Part shown: piece after piece, positions 7,869-17,105 of the stretch
Position numbering within the stretch: the first letter of the stretch is position 1
How the letters are laid out: the number at the start of each line of letters is the position of its first letter
Assembly (NCBI GenBank): GCA_024434115.1
Contig: QMIT01000001.1
Location: forward strand, 310,001-374,000
Length of the DNA: 64,000 bases
Origin: Chloroflexota bacterium
Lineage (GTDB): Bacteria > Chloroflexota > Anaerolineae > Aggregatilineales > J027
Direction of reading: 5' to 3'
Notes under the pieces: model-generated
Database searches by the model: none
The model's input: the letters and a program-made list of their open reading frames with translations, nothing else
Told to the model about the DNA's origin: nothing
Program-made: the position numbers and the translations under genes

Positions 7869-9278
7869 CTATCGCGTAACCTGACGGGTGATGACCGCCC
7901 CCAAACACATTTCGTCTTCTGTACCCTCCCCCCAAAAGATATAACGTAGATCATCGCCACGTGTATTGTCCCATACACAGGTGATGCGTACCGTGTCACC
8001 CCGTTTGAGCGACATTGGTTCTTGCAGAATATAACCCCCTTGCCAATGGAAATCCCAGTCGGGGATGTCCAAAATCACTTGTCCGTCCGATTCACCGGAG
8101 TTGCTTTCGATGCGGATGCTCTTGCCACGCAGGTGCATATGCGCCAAGACAGAAATCACTTCTAGGTTATAGGGGACAGGATATTCGCACGTGCTGGTGA
8201 CATTGGCAGCATCTTGGTGAAGATAATCGTCGAGTGAGTGATGGCACATATCCATCAAATCTGTCGGCCTGCGACCCGTTTGCTCGATCATGAGTCGGCG
8301 GGCAGTCGCACGATCACATTCCGGGTTGGTGGCGTCAGCAGGGCAGGGGATTTCAACCGGAGCATATAGGCTGTAGGTGGTCAGTGGCTGAATTTCAGCA
8401 TCGGCAGGAGCAAGTTGTAAAATCGCGCTGGTCTGGTCGGGCAGTGCGGCAGCCGAAAGGTTATAGTGGACTTGCATGATGATGAGGCCGCCTCCAATCA
8501 AACGAACGCCTGTACCCTCCGGGAAAATGGTGGGGAATGTACCGGGTGTCCATGAGCCAATGGAGTTTTCTAGGCCGCCGTCTACCCCAGCGACATCCGG
8601 CCCGCCAAAACACTGCCAACCCAATCCTTCATCTTGGGCATCGCGGCGTTCTGCCTGCGCACGTCCCCCACCTTCGATTTGATAGAGCAAGACATGATGC
8701 ACGACACTCGGCTGACCGGGCTGCACCGTGTAGGCGGTGACATAGCGATCTTCAGCGACTTGTGGATCAATTAGAAAACAACGGTAATCATCCCGCAGTG
8801 TTGCATCAGGGGTATACTCCGGCATGGTGAGCACGACATCTTGGCGAATGGAGGGGATTTCGGTGGGGACGACCTCGACTGTTTCGTTAGGATCGCCAAG
8901 TGGAGCATCGGCTCTAGCCCACTCTACCAGTAGCGTAATTTCTTCTTCAGTCAATTTGCGCTCATGTAACATAGCAGGGGATTCTGGCCCCGGCATCCAA
9001 GGCGGCATATCACCAACGGCGGCGGTCAGGGCGATTTTGGCCGAGTTTTCGACCACAGACTCCGGTGTATCGAGCGCGACAGTTCCTATCCCGCCTTCGG
9101 TATGACATATTAGACAATGCAGTGCGATGATGGGGACGATGTCGTGATAATAGGTGGGGGAACTGCCGGGGGGATGCGCCATTGAGGTGGTGGGTGTACC
9201 ACCCGAATGGCTACGAACGACCAACACACCCGCGAGTATCAATACCAGTAAGCCTAAATTTCGCCAATGTTTCAACAT
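7869..9278 (-). CDS. Exported protein with c-type heme site and copper type II monooxygenase-like domain
   Basis: A 469-residue protein with an N-terminal hydrophobic helix (about 8-22: signal peptide or anchor). Next is one heme c motif CLICH at residues 55-59. A domain with the His pattern of Cu2 ascorbate-dependent monooxygenases (PHM/DBM type) follows: VVHHVLLY, IIMQVHYN, LAHMHLRG and a late EMCLG. PHM-type enzymes hydroxylate with two copper centres; the heme part could deliver electrons. The enzymatic reaction here is unproven. It acts outside the cytoplasmic membrane. It follows the SUF cluster on the same strand but is separated from it by a terminator. Confidence 0.8.
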   Translation of the reverse strand: MLKHWRNLGLLVLILAGVLVVRSHSGGTPTTSMAHPPGSSPTYYHDIVPIIALHCLICHTEGGIGTVALDTPESVVENSAKIALTAAVGDMPPWMPGPESPAMLHERKLTEEEITLLVEWARADAPLGDPNETVEVVPTEIPSIRQDVVLTMPEYTPDATLRDDYRCFLIDPQVAEDRYVTAYTVQPGQPSVVHHVLLYQIEGGGRAQAERRDAQDEGLGWQCFGGPDVAGVDGGLENSIGSWTPGTFPTIFPEGTGVRLIGGGLIIMQVHYNLSAAALPDQTSAILQLAPADAEIQPLTTYSLYAPVEIPCPADATNPECDRATARRLMIEQTGRRPTDLMDMCHHSLDDYLHQDAANVTSTCEYPVPYNLEVISVLAHMHLRGKSIRIESNSGESDGQVILDIPDWDFHWQGGYILQEPMSLKRGDTVRITCVWDNTRGDDLRYIFWGEGTEDEMCLGAVITRQVTR

Positions 9279-9356
9279 AGACCCTCGATGAAAATACTAA
9301 ATTTGATATATGGATAGTAGCGCGAAATGGCTAAAAAAGTTGCGAGAATTATGCCA

Positions 9357-9384
9357 AGAAAAAACGGGCCATGTGTTGACCCGT
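9357..9384 (-). terminator. Terminator at the end of the suf operon
   Basis: On the minus strand a 7 bp stem (ACGGGTC / GGCCCGT, one G-T pair), a 7-base loop and six T directly follow the stop codon of the Rieske gene. It marks the likely 3' end of the suf transcript. Confidence 0.85.
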
Positions 9385-9723
9385 CTAATAAGGAGATTGA
9401 ACGTCAATCTGAATGGTGTTGCCCTCAATGCGGACAGGATAGCGCTTAATGGGGACTACCGCCGGAAAGGTCGGTTTGCCCGTCTTAAGTTCAAAGGTCG
9501 CGCCGTGCCGATCACACTCGATTTTAGGGTTATCGGCATCCTCGATCAGCATTCCTTCTGCCAATGGGCCGTCGTCATGGGTACACGCATCTTCAATGGC
9601 GTAGATCGTACCCCCCACATTAAATACCGCGATATAGTTTTCATCTACTGTGACCACGATGCGTTCACCGGGGGGAAGCTGCTCGGTGGTGGCAATTGTT
9701 CTGAAGTCGGACAAGTTAACCAA
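9385..9723 (-). CDS. Rieske [2Fe-2S] ferredoxin
   Basis: A 112-residue small soluble Rieske protein of the non-heme-oxygenase ferredoxin/NirD type. The cluster ligands are clear: C-T-H in DACTHDDGPL (about residue 48) and C-x-x-H in ECDRHGATF (about 69), two Cys and two His. There is no membrane helix, so it is a cytoplasmic electron carrier. It begins 6 bp after the Clp_N-M50 gene and is the last gene before the operon terminator. Small Rieske genes at the end of suf operons are known in several phyla; their role there is not settled, and acting as an electron donor for or client of SUF is plausible. Confidence 0.92.
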   Translation of the reverse strand: MVNLSDFRTIATTEQLPPGERIVVTVDENYIAVFNVGGTIYAIEDACTHDDGPLAEGMLIEDADNPKIECDRHGATFELKTGKPTFPAVVPIKRYPVRIEGNTIQIDVQSPY

Positions 9724-9729
9724 TCCTCT

Positions 9730-11175
9730 CTAATCTGTACTCCCAAAAATGGCATAAAATTGATTGAGACCTTCGCGCATCTCGTCGCGTTCAATGTCAA
9801 AATTTTCGGTCAAGGTGGCGGCCTGATTAGCAAATTCACGTCCCAAAGTGGAGCCTGTGCTATTGGTGGGCACACGAAGCATAAAAATGATCAATAACAG
9901 TGTGATGATACCCATAGGTCGTAGGCTTGCGGCAATATCTTCGGGTAAGAGAGGCTCGATAATGCCGAATCCATCTAATGGCGGAATAGGTAACAAATTG
10001 AGCATAATCGCCGTGACTTGGATAAACACTAGAGCAGCTAGGGGGTACCATAGGTTGCCCCGTTCACTCAATTGTTCTGGTGTCACCAACCCCAACCAAA
10101 AAGGCGCGGAAAAAACAATGGCGCAGATCAAATTGGCAAATGGCCCAGCGGCGGATACAGCACTGCCCCACCATTTGCTGCGAAGACGATGCCGTTCAAT
10201 ATAGACTGCCCCACCCGGAAGGCCGATGCCGCCTGCCAATAAGATGACAAGCGGGATAAAAATGCTTACAAGCGGATGGGTGTATTTAAGCGGATTCATG
10301 CTTAGATACCCTTTTTCGACCACTGTATGATCGCCACCGAAATAGGCTACTAACGCATGGGCAAACTCATGGAGGGTGAGTGAGATAATCCATCCCCCAA
10401 TCACAATCACAAGCGGCACCGTTACATCGGGCCTGATGACGGCTCCATAGGCGACCATCACCACAATGGCTAACCCTATTAAACCGATTTGCCACGTCGA
10501 AAGACCTGTACTACGTGATTGGGCCGTTGTTCGGCGTGGGGCGGGTCTGGCCGGGCGGGCAGCAGTCGTTGCGCTGGCGCGATTTCCTTGTAGTGCTGAA
10601 GTTGAACGGAGGGAGCTAATACCCCGTGCTTGTGAATTGGCATTAGACGGAATACCAAGCCCTGCAAAAACATCGGCGAACTCCCACGTGCTGGGTCGCC
10701 ATTTTTTGCTAAAAATACCCGATGGTTCTTCCACATTGGCTTGGACGTAGGCACGGATTTTCACAACATCGAATTTGGGAAGGTCTTTAAAAATATTTTC
10801 CAAAAAACCGCTAGGGCGCTCTAATACCCCCAACAGGATGTGACTGCTGCATAAAAAATTGTGCCCCATCTGATGGGCTTCGCGTCCCGCTTGGGCAAAA
10901 TTTAAGCGGGCCTCGCTGGTCAGCCCTTTGGTGGTATTGAGGGGTTCATCCCGAACAACGCTCAATTGATTGGTAACTGCCGCCGTCACTTCGTCAGCCG
11001 ACAGACCACCCACTTGAAGGGCTTGGCGTGCTAATTCATTGCTCAATATCCCGATCAACAAGTGTTCGCTATCCAAATAGGGATTGTGACGGGCGCGGGC
11101 TGTATTGACCGAGATTTCTAATGAATGTACGGCATCGGGCGTGAGTGCGTCCAAAAAGGTGCTACTCATCGTCAC
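9730..11175 (-). CDS. Clp_N domain - M50 zinc metalloprotease fusion, membrane protein
   Basis: A 481-residue protein joining two modules. Residues ~12-75 and ~86-148 are two Clp N-terminal repeats like those of ClpA/ClpC (SEHLLIGILSNE; SSHILLGVLERP). A Ser/Arg/Pro-rich linker (~175-225) leads to a multi-helix membrane domain. This carries HEFAH at 269-273 (zinc site) and NLLPIPPLDGF near 393-403 (third ligand), the hallmarks of site-2-type M50 intramembrane proteases. No AAA+ ATPase domain is present. Clp_N domains bind substrates or adaptors, so this may recruit proteins to a membrane protease; that is inference. The gene overlaps the end of sufU by 14 bp. Confidence 0.87.
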   Translation of the reverse strand: MTMSSTFLDALTPDAVHSLEISVNTARARHNPYLDSEHLLIGILSNELARQALQVGGLSADEVTAAVTNQLSVVRDEPLNTTKGLTSEARLNFAQAGREAHQMGHNFLCSSHILLGVLERPSGFLENIFKDLPKFDVVKIRAYVQANVEEPSGIFSKKWRPSTWEFADVFAGLGIPSNANSQARGISSLRSTSALQGNRASATTAARPARPAPRRTTAQSRSTGLSTWQIGLIGLAIVVMVAYGAVIRPDVTVPLVIVIGGWIISLTLHEFAHALVAYFGGDHTVVEKGYLSMNPLKYTHPLVSIFIPLVILLAGGIGLPGGAVYIERHRLRSKWWGSAVSAAGPFANLICAIVFSAPFWLGLVTPEQLSERGNLWYPLAALVFIQVTAIMLNLLPIPPLDGFGIIEPLLPEDIAASLRPMGIITLLLIIFMLRVPTNSTGSTLGREFANQAATLTENFDIERDEMREGLNQFYAIFGSTD

Positions 11176-11551
11176 CCGTCCAACGTTCTACATTATAGGC
11201 GGCAGCTTTGGCGACCTTGAGCGATAACAGGGCGCATTTGCGGCGGCTCATGGTGATTGGGATACCCAGTAATTCCATGACGTCATCGCTGGTGATGTGT
11301 TTGATTTCGTCGAGCGATTTGCCGATTAACTCATCACCTAAAATAGAGGCGGTGGCTTGGCTAATCAGACAACCTTGACCGTTCCAACCGACCCGCTGGA
11401 CGATGTTATGGTCGTCTACCTTGAGGGTCAATTCAAGCTGATCCCCGCACAAAGGATTTTCGTCTGCGGCGTGCAGTTGATAGTCGGGCAGCAACCCCCA
11501 ATTATGTGGATGCTGACCGTGATCTATGATGTTTTCTTGATAAAAATCCAT
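11162..11551 (-). CDS. sufU: SufU sulfur-transfer / Fe-S assembly protein
   Basis: A 129-residue IscU-fold protein. In Firmicutes-type SUF systems SufU is a zinc-dependent acceptor that takes persulfide sulfur from SufS. Visible zinc/sulfur ligands are Cys35 and Asp37 (PLCGD), Cys61 (GQGCLIS) and Cys106 (RRKCALL). The insertion before the third Cys typical of SufU versus IscU appears to be present. The start at 11551 (MDFYQENI) is preceded by a GAGG site; the longer reading frame runs into sufS. It begins 13 bp after sufS, so the genes are cotranscribed. Confidence 0.93.
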   Translation of the reverse strand: MDFYQENIIDHGQHPHNWGLLPDYQLHAADENPLCGDQLELTLKVDDHNIVQRVGWNGQGCLISQATASILGDELIGKSLDEIKHITSDDVMELLGIPITMSRRKCALLSLKVAKAAAYNVERWTGDDE

Positions 11552-11564
11552 GTTTCCCTCGCCC

Positions 11565-12821
11565 CTATTTCCGACTGAAACGTCGTTTGGCGACATAGAG
11601 CGCCTCTACCAGTTTATCCACTTCTGCTAAAGAATTGTAGAGGTAAAAACTGGCGCGGCTGGTGGCGGGGACATTGAAATGTTGATGCAGCGGCATGGCG
11701 CAGTGGTGTCCGGCGCGAACGGCAACCCCTTCGCTGTCTAAAATCTGAGCCATGTCATGGGCGTGGATGTCATCGAGGGTGAAGGTGGCAACTGAGCTAC
11801 GATAGGGGGCATCCGGGTTAAACAAACGCAAGCCGGGCACTTCGGCAAGGCGGTCATGCAAATAGTCGGTGATTTCCCGTTCATAGGCATGAACTCGATC
11901 CATGCCCAGATTGCTCAAATAATCTACGGCTGCACCCAACCCAATTCCTTCGGCGATGGCGGGTGTGCCGGCTTCAAATTTATAGGGCAGATCGTTGAAG
12001 GTTGAACCCTCCAGCGTGACGCGGCGAATCATATCTCCACCGCCCATCCACGGGGGCATGGCTTCGAGCAGGGATTTTTTGCCGTAGAGGATACCAAGCC
12101 CGGTTGGCCCGCACATTTTGTGCCCGCTGAAGGCATAAAAGTCCACATCGAGCGCTTGCACATCCACTGGCATATGCGGGACACTTTGCGCCCCGTCACC
12201 AATGGCAATCGCCCCGGCGGCATGGGCCAGACGCACAATCTCCGCCATCGGATTGATGGTACCCATGACGTTGCTGACGTGCATGATGCTGACGGCTTTG
12301 ACGGGTTCATCACGCAGAATTTGCTGATAGGCATCCATGTCTAGCCGAAAATCGGGCGTAACAGGGACATAACGAATCCGAAAGCCTTTTTCCTGCTGCA
12401 AGATGTGCCACGAGGTCAAATTAGCGTGGTGTTCCATCACACTCAAAACCACCACATCGTTCGGGCCGAGATTGACGCGACCCCATGTCTGCACAATCAA
12501 ATTCATGCTTTCGGTGGTGTTGCTAGTGAAGATCACTTCTTTGCGGGAAGCGGCATTGATAAAATTTTGGACTTTATCGCGTGCCCCTTCATAAAGCTCG
12601 GTGGCGGCTTCACTTAAAGCATGTACCCCCCGGTGGACATTGGCATGGGTGTGGCGATAATAGTGATTCATCGCCTCAATGACTTGGACGGGTTTTTGGC
12701 TGCTGGCGGCGCTGTCCAAAAAGACTAGCGGTTTGCCGGGATGAACTTCCTGATCCAGAATCGGAAAATCGGCCCGTACAGCGTCAATATCCCATGCGGT
12801 GGGGGGTGTTAATGTGGTCAT
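11565..12821 (-). CDS. sufS: Cysteine desulfurase SufS
   Basis: A 418-residue PLP enzyme that releases sulfur from cysteine as an enzyme persulfide for Fe-S assembly. The PLP Lys is K235 in FSGHKMCGPTG. The catalytic Cys is C374 in RAGHHCAMPLHQ, a short group II (SufS-type) active-site loop. It overlaps sufE by 4 bases (ATGA) upstream and precedes sufU by 13 bp. Having both known SufS partners in one operon is notable. Confidence 0.96.
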   Translation of the reverse strand: MTTLTPPTAWDIDAVRADFPILDQEVHPGKPLVFLDSAASSQKPVQVIEAMNHYYRHTHANVHRGVHALSEAATELYEGARDKVQNFINAASRKEVIFTSNTTESMNLIVQTWGRVNLGPNDVVVLSVMEHHANLTSWHILQQEKGFRIRYVPVTPDFRLDMDAYQQILRDEPVKAVSIMHVSNVMGTINPMAEIVRLAHAAGAIAIGDGAQSVPHMPVDVQALDVDFYAFSGHKMCGPTGLGILYGKKSLLEAMPPWMGGGDMIRRVTLEGSTFNDLPYKFEAGTPAIAEGIGLGAAVDYLSNLGMDRVHAYEREITDYLHDRLAEVPGLRLFNPDAPYRSSVATFTLDDIHAHDMAQILDSEGVAVRAGHHCAMPLHQHFNVPATSRASFYLYNSLAEVDKLVEALYVAKRRFSRK

Positions 12822-13276
12822 TCGGATTTCTGTTCCTTTTGCGTCAGGTCAGCAAAATATTTGAGCAGGGCGACCATGCCCAAGAGTCCTTCGCCCTTGC
12901 CCATTGAAATGCGTTTGCCAAACAGCCGAAACACAATATCATGCGGGATGGCCTTGATGGTTTCAGCTTTTTCGCCCATCAGTGACTCTTGTAAGATGGC
13001 AGCCAATGCCTTTGCCGATACCCCTTGCGGATTTTCGACGGCGAAATAGAAATTAATTCCGCCCTCCGCGTTAGGTTCGGTAAAAACATACGCCTCTGAC
13101 TCGCAGCGCTGAACACGATGATCTTCGGGGAAGGGACGCTGGGCAATGTAGCTGGGGACTTCTTGAAATCGGCTGCTGTAATCCAACAGAATCTCAGCCC
13201 GTCCATGTTCGTCAATGTCTTCGAACATCTCCATTACGTCGCGTAAGGTTTCGGGATATTCGCTGATGTCTGCCAT
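12818..13276 (-). CDS. sufE: SufE sulfur acceptor
   Basis: A 152-residue SufE-family protein that accepts persulfide from SufS and passes it to the SufBCD scaffold. The acceptor Cys is C58 in HRVQRCESEAYV. The N-terminal LRDVMEMFEDIDEHGRAEIL and the C-terminal helix GLLGMVALLKYF match the family. The gene sits between the rhodanese gene (15 bp upstream) and sufS (4-base ATGA overlap), suggesting translational coupling with sufS. Confidence 0.93.
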   Translation of the reverse strand: MADISEYPETLRDVMEMFEDIDEHGRAEILLDYSSRFQEVPSYIAQRPFPEDHRVQRCESEAYVFTEPNAEGGINFYFAVENPQGVSAKALAAILQESLMGEKAETIKAIPHDIVFRLFGKRISMGKGEGLLGMVALLKYFADLTQKEQKSE

Positions 13277-13291
13277 CTTTCATTCACCTTA

Positions 13292-14143
13292 CTATTTTTC
13301 GATTGGCACACCGACAGAATTACCCCATTCTGTCCAACTGCCATCATAGTTGCGTACAGTAGGATAACCGAGCAAGTAGGTCAGGACAAACCATGTATGC
13401 GCCGAACGTTCCCCGATGCGACAATAGGTGATGATATTTTGGCTGGGGGCGAATCCATTATCCTGTTCATAGAGGGCTTTGAGATCATCCGATGTCTTAA
13501 ACGTACCGTCGGATTGAACTGCTTTGCTCCAAGGAATACTTTTGGCACCGGGGATGTGTCCGGCCCGCAACGCACCCTCTTGGGGATAATCCGGCATGTG
13601 GGTCAACTCACCCTTAAATTCACCGGGGCTGCGCACATCAATCAAAGGCAGGTGGCCGTTGACATGGCTCAAGACCTGCTCACGGAAAGCACGCACTTTG
13701 TAGTCGGAGCGTTCTTGAGCGTGATAGTTTGAGGCGGGATAATGTGGCACTTCTTTGGTCAGTGGGCGCTGTTCTTCGACCCATTTGAGCCGTCCACCAT
13801 TCATAATCGCGGCGTTGGTGTGTCCGAATAATTGGAACACCCAGAACGCATAACACGCCCACCAATTGTTTTTATCCCCATAAAACACCACTTGGGTATT
13901 GTTGCTGATACCGTGTTTGGAGAGCAGGCTTTCAAAGGATTTGCGATCAAGATAATCACGGCGAACTTGGTCATTGAGGTCTGTTACCCAGTCAATCTGA
14001 ATCGCACCGGGGATATGACCGGAGGCATACAACAGGGGGTCTTCGTTAGATTCGACAATACGCACGGCGGGATCGTTTAAATGCTGTGCGACCCAATCCG
14101 TACTAACGAGCGCATCCGGGTGAGCATAGCCAGAATTCGACAT
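13292..14143 (-). CDS. Tandem-domain sulfurtransferase (rhodanese, thiosulfate or mercaptopyruvate type)
   Basis: A 283-residue protein of two rhodanese domains (about 10-130 and 150-280). Only the C-terminal domain has the active-site Cys, C241, in the loop CRIGERS. The CRxGxR pattern is usual for thiosulfate sulfurtransferases, whereas CG(S/T)GVT is usual for mercaptopyruvate enzymes, so the first is favoured. Its place inside the suf operon, between sufD and sufE, suggests it supplies or relays sulfane sulfur to cluster assembly. A hairpin lies between it and sufD. Confidence 0.9.
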   Translation of the reverse strand: MSNSGYAHPDALVSTDWVAQHLNDPAVRIVESNEDPLLYASGHIPGAIQIDWVTDLNDQVRRDYLDRKSFESLLSKHGISNNTQVVFYGDKNNWWACYAFWVFQLFGHTNAAIMNGGRLKWVEEQRPLTKEVPHYPASNYHAQERSDYKVRAFREQVLSHVNGHLPLIDVRSPGEFKGELTHMPDYPQEGALRAGHIPGAKSIPWSKAVQSDGTFKTSDDLKALYEQDNGFAPSQNIITYCRIGERSAHTWFVLTYLLGYPTVRNYDGSWTEWGNSVGVPIEK

Positions 14144-14168
14144 GTTCGTTCTCCCTAGAAGGTATAAA

Positions 14169-14187
14169 GGCAGGTGAGTGACCTGCC
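14169..14187 (-). other. Intercistronic hairpin between sufD and the rhodanese gene
   Basis: A perfect 7 bp stem (GGCAGGT / ACCTGCC) with a 5-base loop. On the minus strand it is followed only by TTTATA, so it is a weak terminator at best and more likely an attenuator, processing or mRNA-stability element within the suf transcript. Confidence 0.5.
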
Positions 14188-14204
14188 CCTATAGATAACA
14201 ACCT

Positions 14205-15572
14205 TTATTTGTTTTTGGCGGTGTGCATTCCAAGTAATTTACGGTCTACGTCCGCCAGCAAGCGATTCTGCACATCCTCAAAAGGGATGCGCTCCAATAC
14301 GTCCCAGAAATAGCCGTTCAGGAACAGGCGCTCTGCCTCAATGCGAGGGACGCCGCGTGTCATGAGATAGAAGATGTATTCTTCTTCCATCTGCCCAACC
14401 GTCGCAGCATGAGTGCAGCGTACATCGTCGGCTTCAATCTCCAGACCGGGGATGCTGTCGGCACGGGCGGTGTCACTCATGAGCATATTGCGATTGGCTT
14501 GGAAGCCGTCGGCCTTAATTGCCCCCGGCATAACGCGGATATTGCCACGCCAAACACTGCGGGCTTCATCTTTGAGGGCGGCCTTGAATAGAAGATCGCT
14601 GGTGGTATGGGGGGCGCTGTGGGTTTGATAGGTATCGTGATCCAGCAGTTGTGTGCCATCGGCGAAGAACATGCCACTCATGCGACCCCATGCACCCTGT
14701 TCATCGAGCGAGATTTGCATGAATGACTTGGTGAGTTTGCTGCCCATGCTGCCCACAATCCAGTCGAGTTGACCATCACGGGAAACGTGACCCCGCCCAT
14801 GACTAAACTCGTACATGTTGTGGCCCCAGCTTTGCAGGCTGACATAACGCAAGTTGGCGGAGCGTCCAACCAATAACTCCGTCCCGCCGATATAGCTGGT
14901 ATGGCTATCACCTTCGGGGGAGAGGTATTCATGCAAAATGGTGGCCTGTGCGCCTTCTTCCAACACGATCAAGACATGGCCCAGCGTCGCGCCGATCTGT
15001 TCACTATAGAAGATGCTGTGCAGAGGGAGTTCGACCACCACATTACGTGGCACATAGATAAACAACCCGTGTGTCCATGCGGCGGCGTGCAGGGCGGCAA
15101 ATTTGCCCTCGGACGGTTTAAGGGCTTTTTGGAACAGATGCTTTTTCACCAGATCGCCATGATCGCGGATGGCCGTGTGTAAATCGGTGAAGACTACACC
15201 CTGCTTGGCGATTTTTTCATTCAATTCGCGGTGAACGAGTTTGCCATCTACCCACGCAATCAAGCCACCTTGCTCGTCGCCAATCAATGGGGCACGATTT
15301 TCGGCAGGGATATGTTCCACTGTCGCGCCATTGGGGACGGCATAATGTCCGGCGCTGTTCCAATTGATATGGCTGTAATCAGTGCGTCGCCACGCCTCAT
15401 CCCGTTGGTTCGGCATCGGCATGGATTCATAGACGGCCCATGCTTGCTGGCGGAGTTCAATGGCCCAATCAGGTTCGCCAGCAGCCCGCGCATGTTCCAG
15501 AATGGCTGACCATTGGAAGGGCGGGGCAGCAATTTCACGTTTGGCTCGGCGACTAACAGTTGTTGTCGTCAC
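14205..15572 (-). CDS. sufD: SufD, Fe-S scaffold subunit
   Basis: A 455-residue SufB/SufD-family protein. SufD pairs with SufB and the ATPase SufC to build and deliver Fe-S clusters in the cytoplasm. The central right-handed beta-helix region is recognisable (LEEGAQATILHEYLSPEG; FQANRNMLMSDTARADSIPGLEI), as is the C-terminal CTHAATVGQMEEEYIFYLMTRG. It follows sufB by about 80 bp. Assignment as SufD rather than a second SufB rests on gene order, greater divergence and the shorter N-terminal region compared with the neighbouring clear SufB. Confidence 0.93.
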   Translation of the reverse strand: MTTTTVSRRAKREIAAPPFQWSAILEHARAAGEPDWAIELRQQAWAVYESMPMPNQRDEAWRRTDYSHINWNSAGHYAVPNGATVEHIPAENRAPLIGDEQGGLIAWVDGKLVHRELNEKIAKQGVVFTDLHTAIRDHGDLVKKHLFQKALKPSEGKFAALHAAAWTHGLFIYVPRNVVVELPLHSIFYSEQIGATLGHVLIVLEEGAQATILHEYLSPEGDSHTSYIGGTELLVGRSANLRYVSLQSWGHNMYEFSHGRGHVSRDGQLDWIVGSMGSKLTKSFMQISLDEQGAWGRMSGMFFADGTQLLDHDTYQTHSAPHTTSDLLFKAALKDEARSVWRGNIRVMPGAIKADGFQANRNMLMSDTARADSIPGLEIEADDVRCTHAATVGQMEEEYIFYLMTRGVPRIEAERLFLNGYFWDVLERIPFEDVQNRLLADVDRKLLGMHTAKNK

Positions 15573-15610
15573 AGTTATTCATTACTCCAAAAGTTGATTT
15601 CCAATGCAAG

Positions 15611-15635
15611 AAGGGCGATTTTGCCAACCGCCCTT
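15611..15635 (-). other. Intercistronic hairpin between sufB and sufD
   Basis: A perfect 7 bp stem (AAGGGCG / CGCCCTT) with an 11-base loop in the 81 bp between the two genes. There is no proper T-run on the minus strand, so it is an attenuator or RNA-processing candidate rather than a full terminator. Confidence 0.45.
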
Positions 15636-15653
15636 GTGAAAACATGCTTAAAA

Positions 15654-17084
15654 TTAGCCAACACTGCCTTCTAACTGAATTTCGATGAGGCGGCGCAGTT
15701 CCAACGAGAATTCGATGGGCAGTTCTTTCGCCAAAGGCTCGATAAACCCATTCACCACCATGGTGTTGGCTTCAGCCTCGCTGAGACCACGACTCATCAG
15801 ATAGAACAACTGCTCCTCCCCAACCTTGCTGACACTGGCTTCGTGCCCAATCGTCACATCATTTTCTTCGACTTCGATGTAAGGATAGGTGTCGGAACGG
15901 CTTTCAGGATTCAGCAACAAGGCATCACAGACAACATTACTCCGCACGCCTGTCGCGCCTTCATGCACTTTCAGCAGGCCGCGATAGCTGGCCCGACCAT
16001 TGTCTTTGGAAATGGACTTGCTGATAATGCGGCTGGTGGTGTTAGGAGCGACATGCACGACCTTGCCGCCTGCGTCTTGATGTTGACCACTTCCCGCAAA
16101 GGCAATACTTAGCACTTCGCCGTGTGCGCCGGGTTCCAATAGATAGACCGCTGGATATTTCATGGTTACTTTGGAGCCGAGATTGGCGTCTACCCATTCC
16201 ATCGTGGCATTTTGATAGGCGACGGCGCGTTTGGTGACGAGATTGTAGACGTTGCTCGACCAGTTTTGAATGGTGGTATAGCGGCAACGCCCACCCTTTT
16301 TGACGATGATTTCGACCACCGCACTGTGTAGGCTGTCACTTGACCAAATGGGGGCGGTGCAGCCTTCGACATAATGGACAAATGCGCCTTCATCTACAAT
16401 GATGAGGGTACGCTCAAATTGACCCATATTTTCGGTGTTGATGCGGAAATAGGCCTGTAGCGGCAAATCTACATGCACCCCCGGCGGGACGTAAATGAAG
16501 CTGCCGCCCGACCAGACGGCGCTATTGAGGGCGGCAAACTTGTTGTCGGTGGGGGGGATGATGGTGCCGAAATATTCCTTGACCAATTCGGGGTGTTCAC
16601 GCAGACCCGAATCCATATCGAGGAACAACACACCCTTATTTTCAAGGTCTTCACGGACTTTGTGATAGACCATTTCGGATTCATATTGAGCGCCGACCCC
16701 ACTCAGGAATTTTTGCTCGGCTTCAGGAATGCCTAGCTTATCAAAAGTATCTTTGATTTCGCTTGGCACTTCGTCCCACGAACTTTCCTGTTTTTCAGTG
16801 GCTCGGACGTAGTAACGAATGTCGTCGAAATCAATACCCGTGAGGTCAGCACCCCATGATGGCATAGGTTTGCTCAAAAACGTGCGATAGGCGCGTACAC
16901 GAAATTCAGTCATCCATTCGGGTTCACCTTTGATGGCACTAATCCAGCGTACCACGTCTTCATTGAGTCCCTTGTCACGCTTGATGGCGTAAAAATCCTC
17001 TGGGTCGTGAAAGCCATATTTGGTGAGATATTCGTTGTTGAGGTGACGTAATGCCTGCTCTTCGGGTGTCAGCCGGTCACTCAT
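15654..17084 (-). CDS. sufB: SufB, Fe-S scaffold subunit
   Basis: A 476-residue scaffold on which nascent clusters are assembled. Family hallmarks include [36 protein letters not shown] with EGCTAP just before it, and the C-terminal [25 protein letters not shown]. The protein is well conserved over its whole length and matches the usual ~470-residue size. It starts 21 bp after sufC in the usual sufC-sufB-sufD order. Confidence 0.97.
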   Translation of the reverse strand: MSDRLTPEEQALRHLNNEYLTKYGFHDPEDFYAIKRDKGLNEDVVRWISAIKGEPEWMTEFRVRAYRTFLSKPMPSWGADLTGIDFDDIRYYVRATEKQESSWDEVPSEIKDTFDKLGIPEAEQKFLSGVGAQYESEMVYHKVREDLENKGVLFLDMDSGLREHPELVKEYFGTIIPPTDNKFAALNSAVWSGGSFIYVPPGVHVDLPLQAYFRINTENMGQFERTLIIVDEGAFVHYVEGCTAPIWSSDSLHSAVVEIIVKKGGRCRYTTIQNWSSNVYNLVTKRAVAYQNATMEWVDANLGSKVTMKYPAVYLLEPGAHGEVLSIAFAGSGQHQDAGGKVVHVAPNTTSRIISKSISKDNGRASYRGLLKVHEGATGVRSNVVCDALLLNPESRSDTYPYIEVEENDVTIGHEASVSKVGEEQLFYLMSRGLSEAEANTMVVNGFIEPLAKELPIEFSLELRRLIEIQLEGSVG

Positions 17085-17105
17085 GTCCCAGTTCCTTTTC
17101 TCCGC

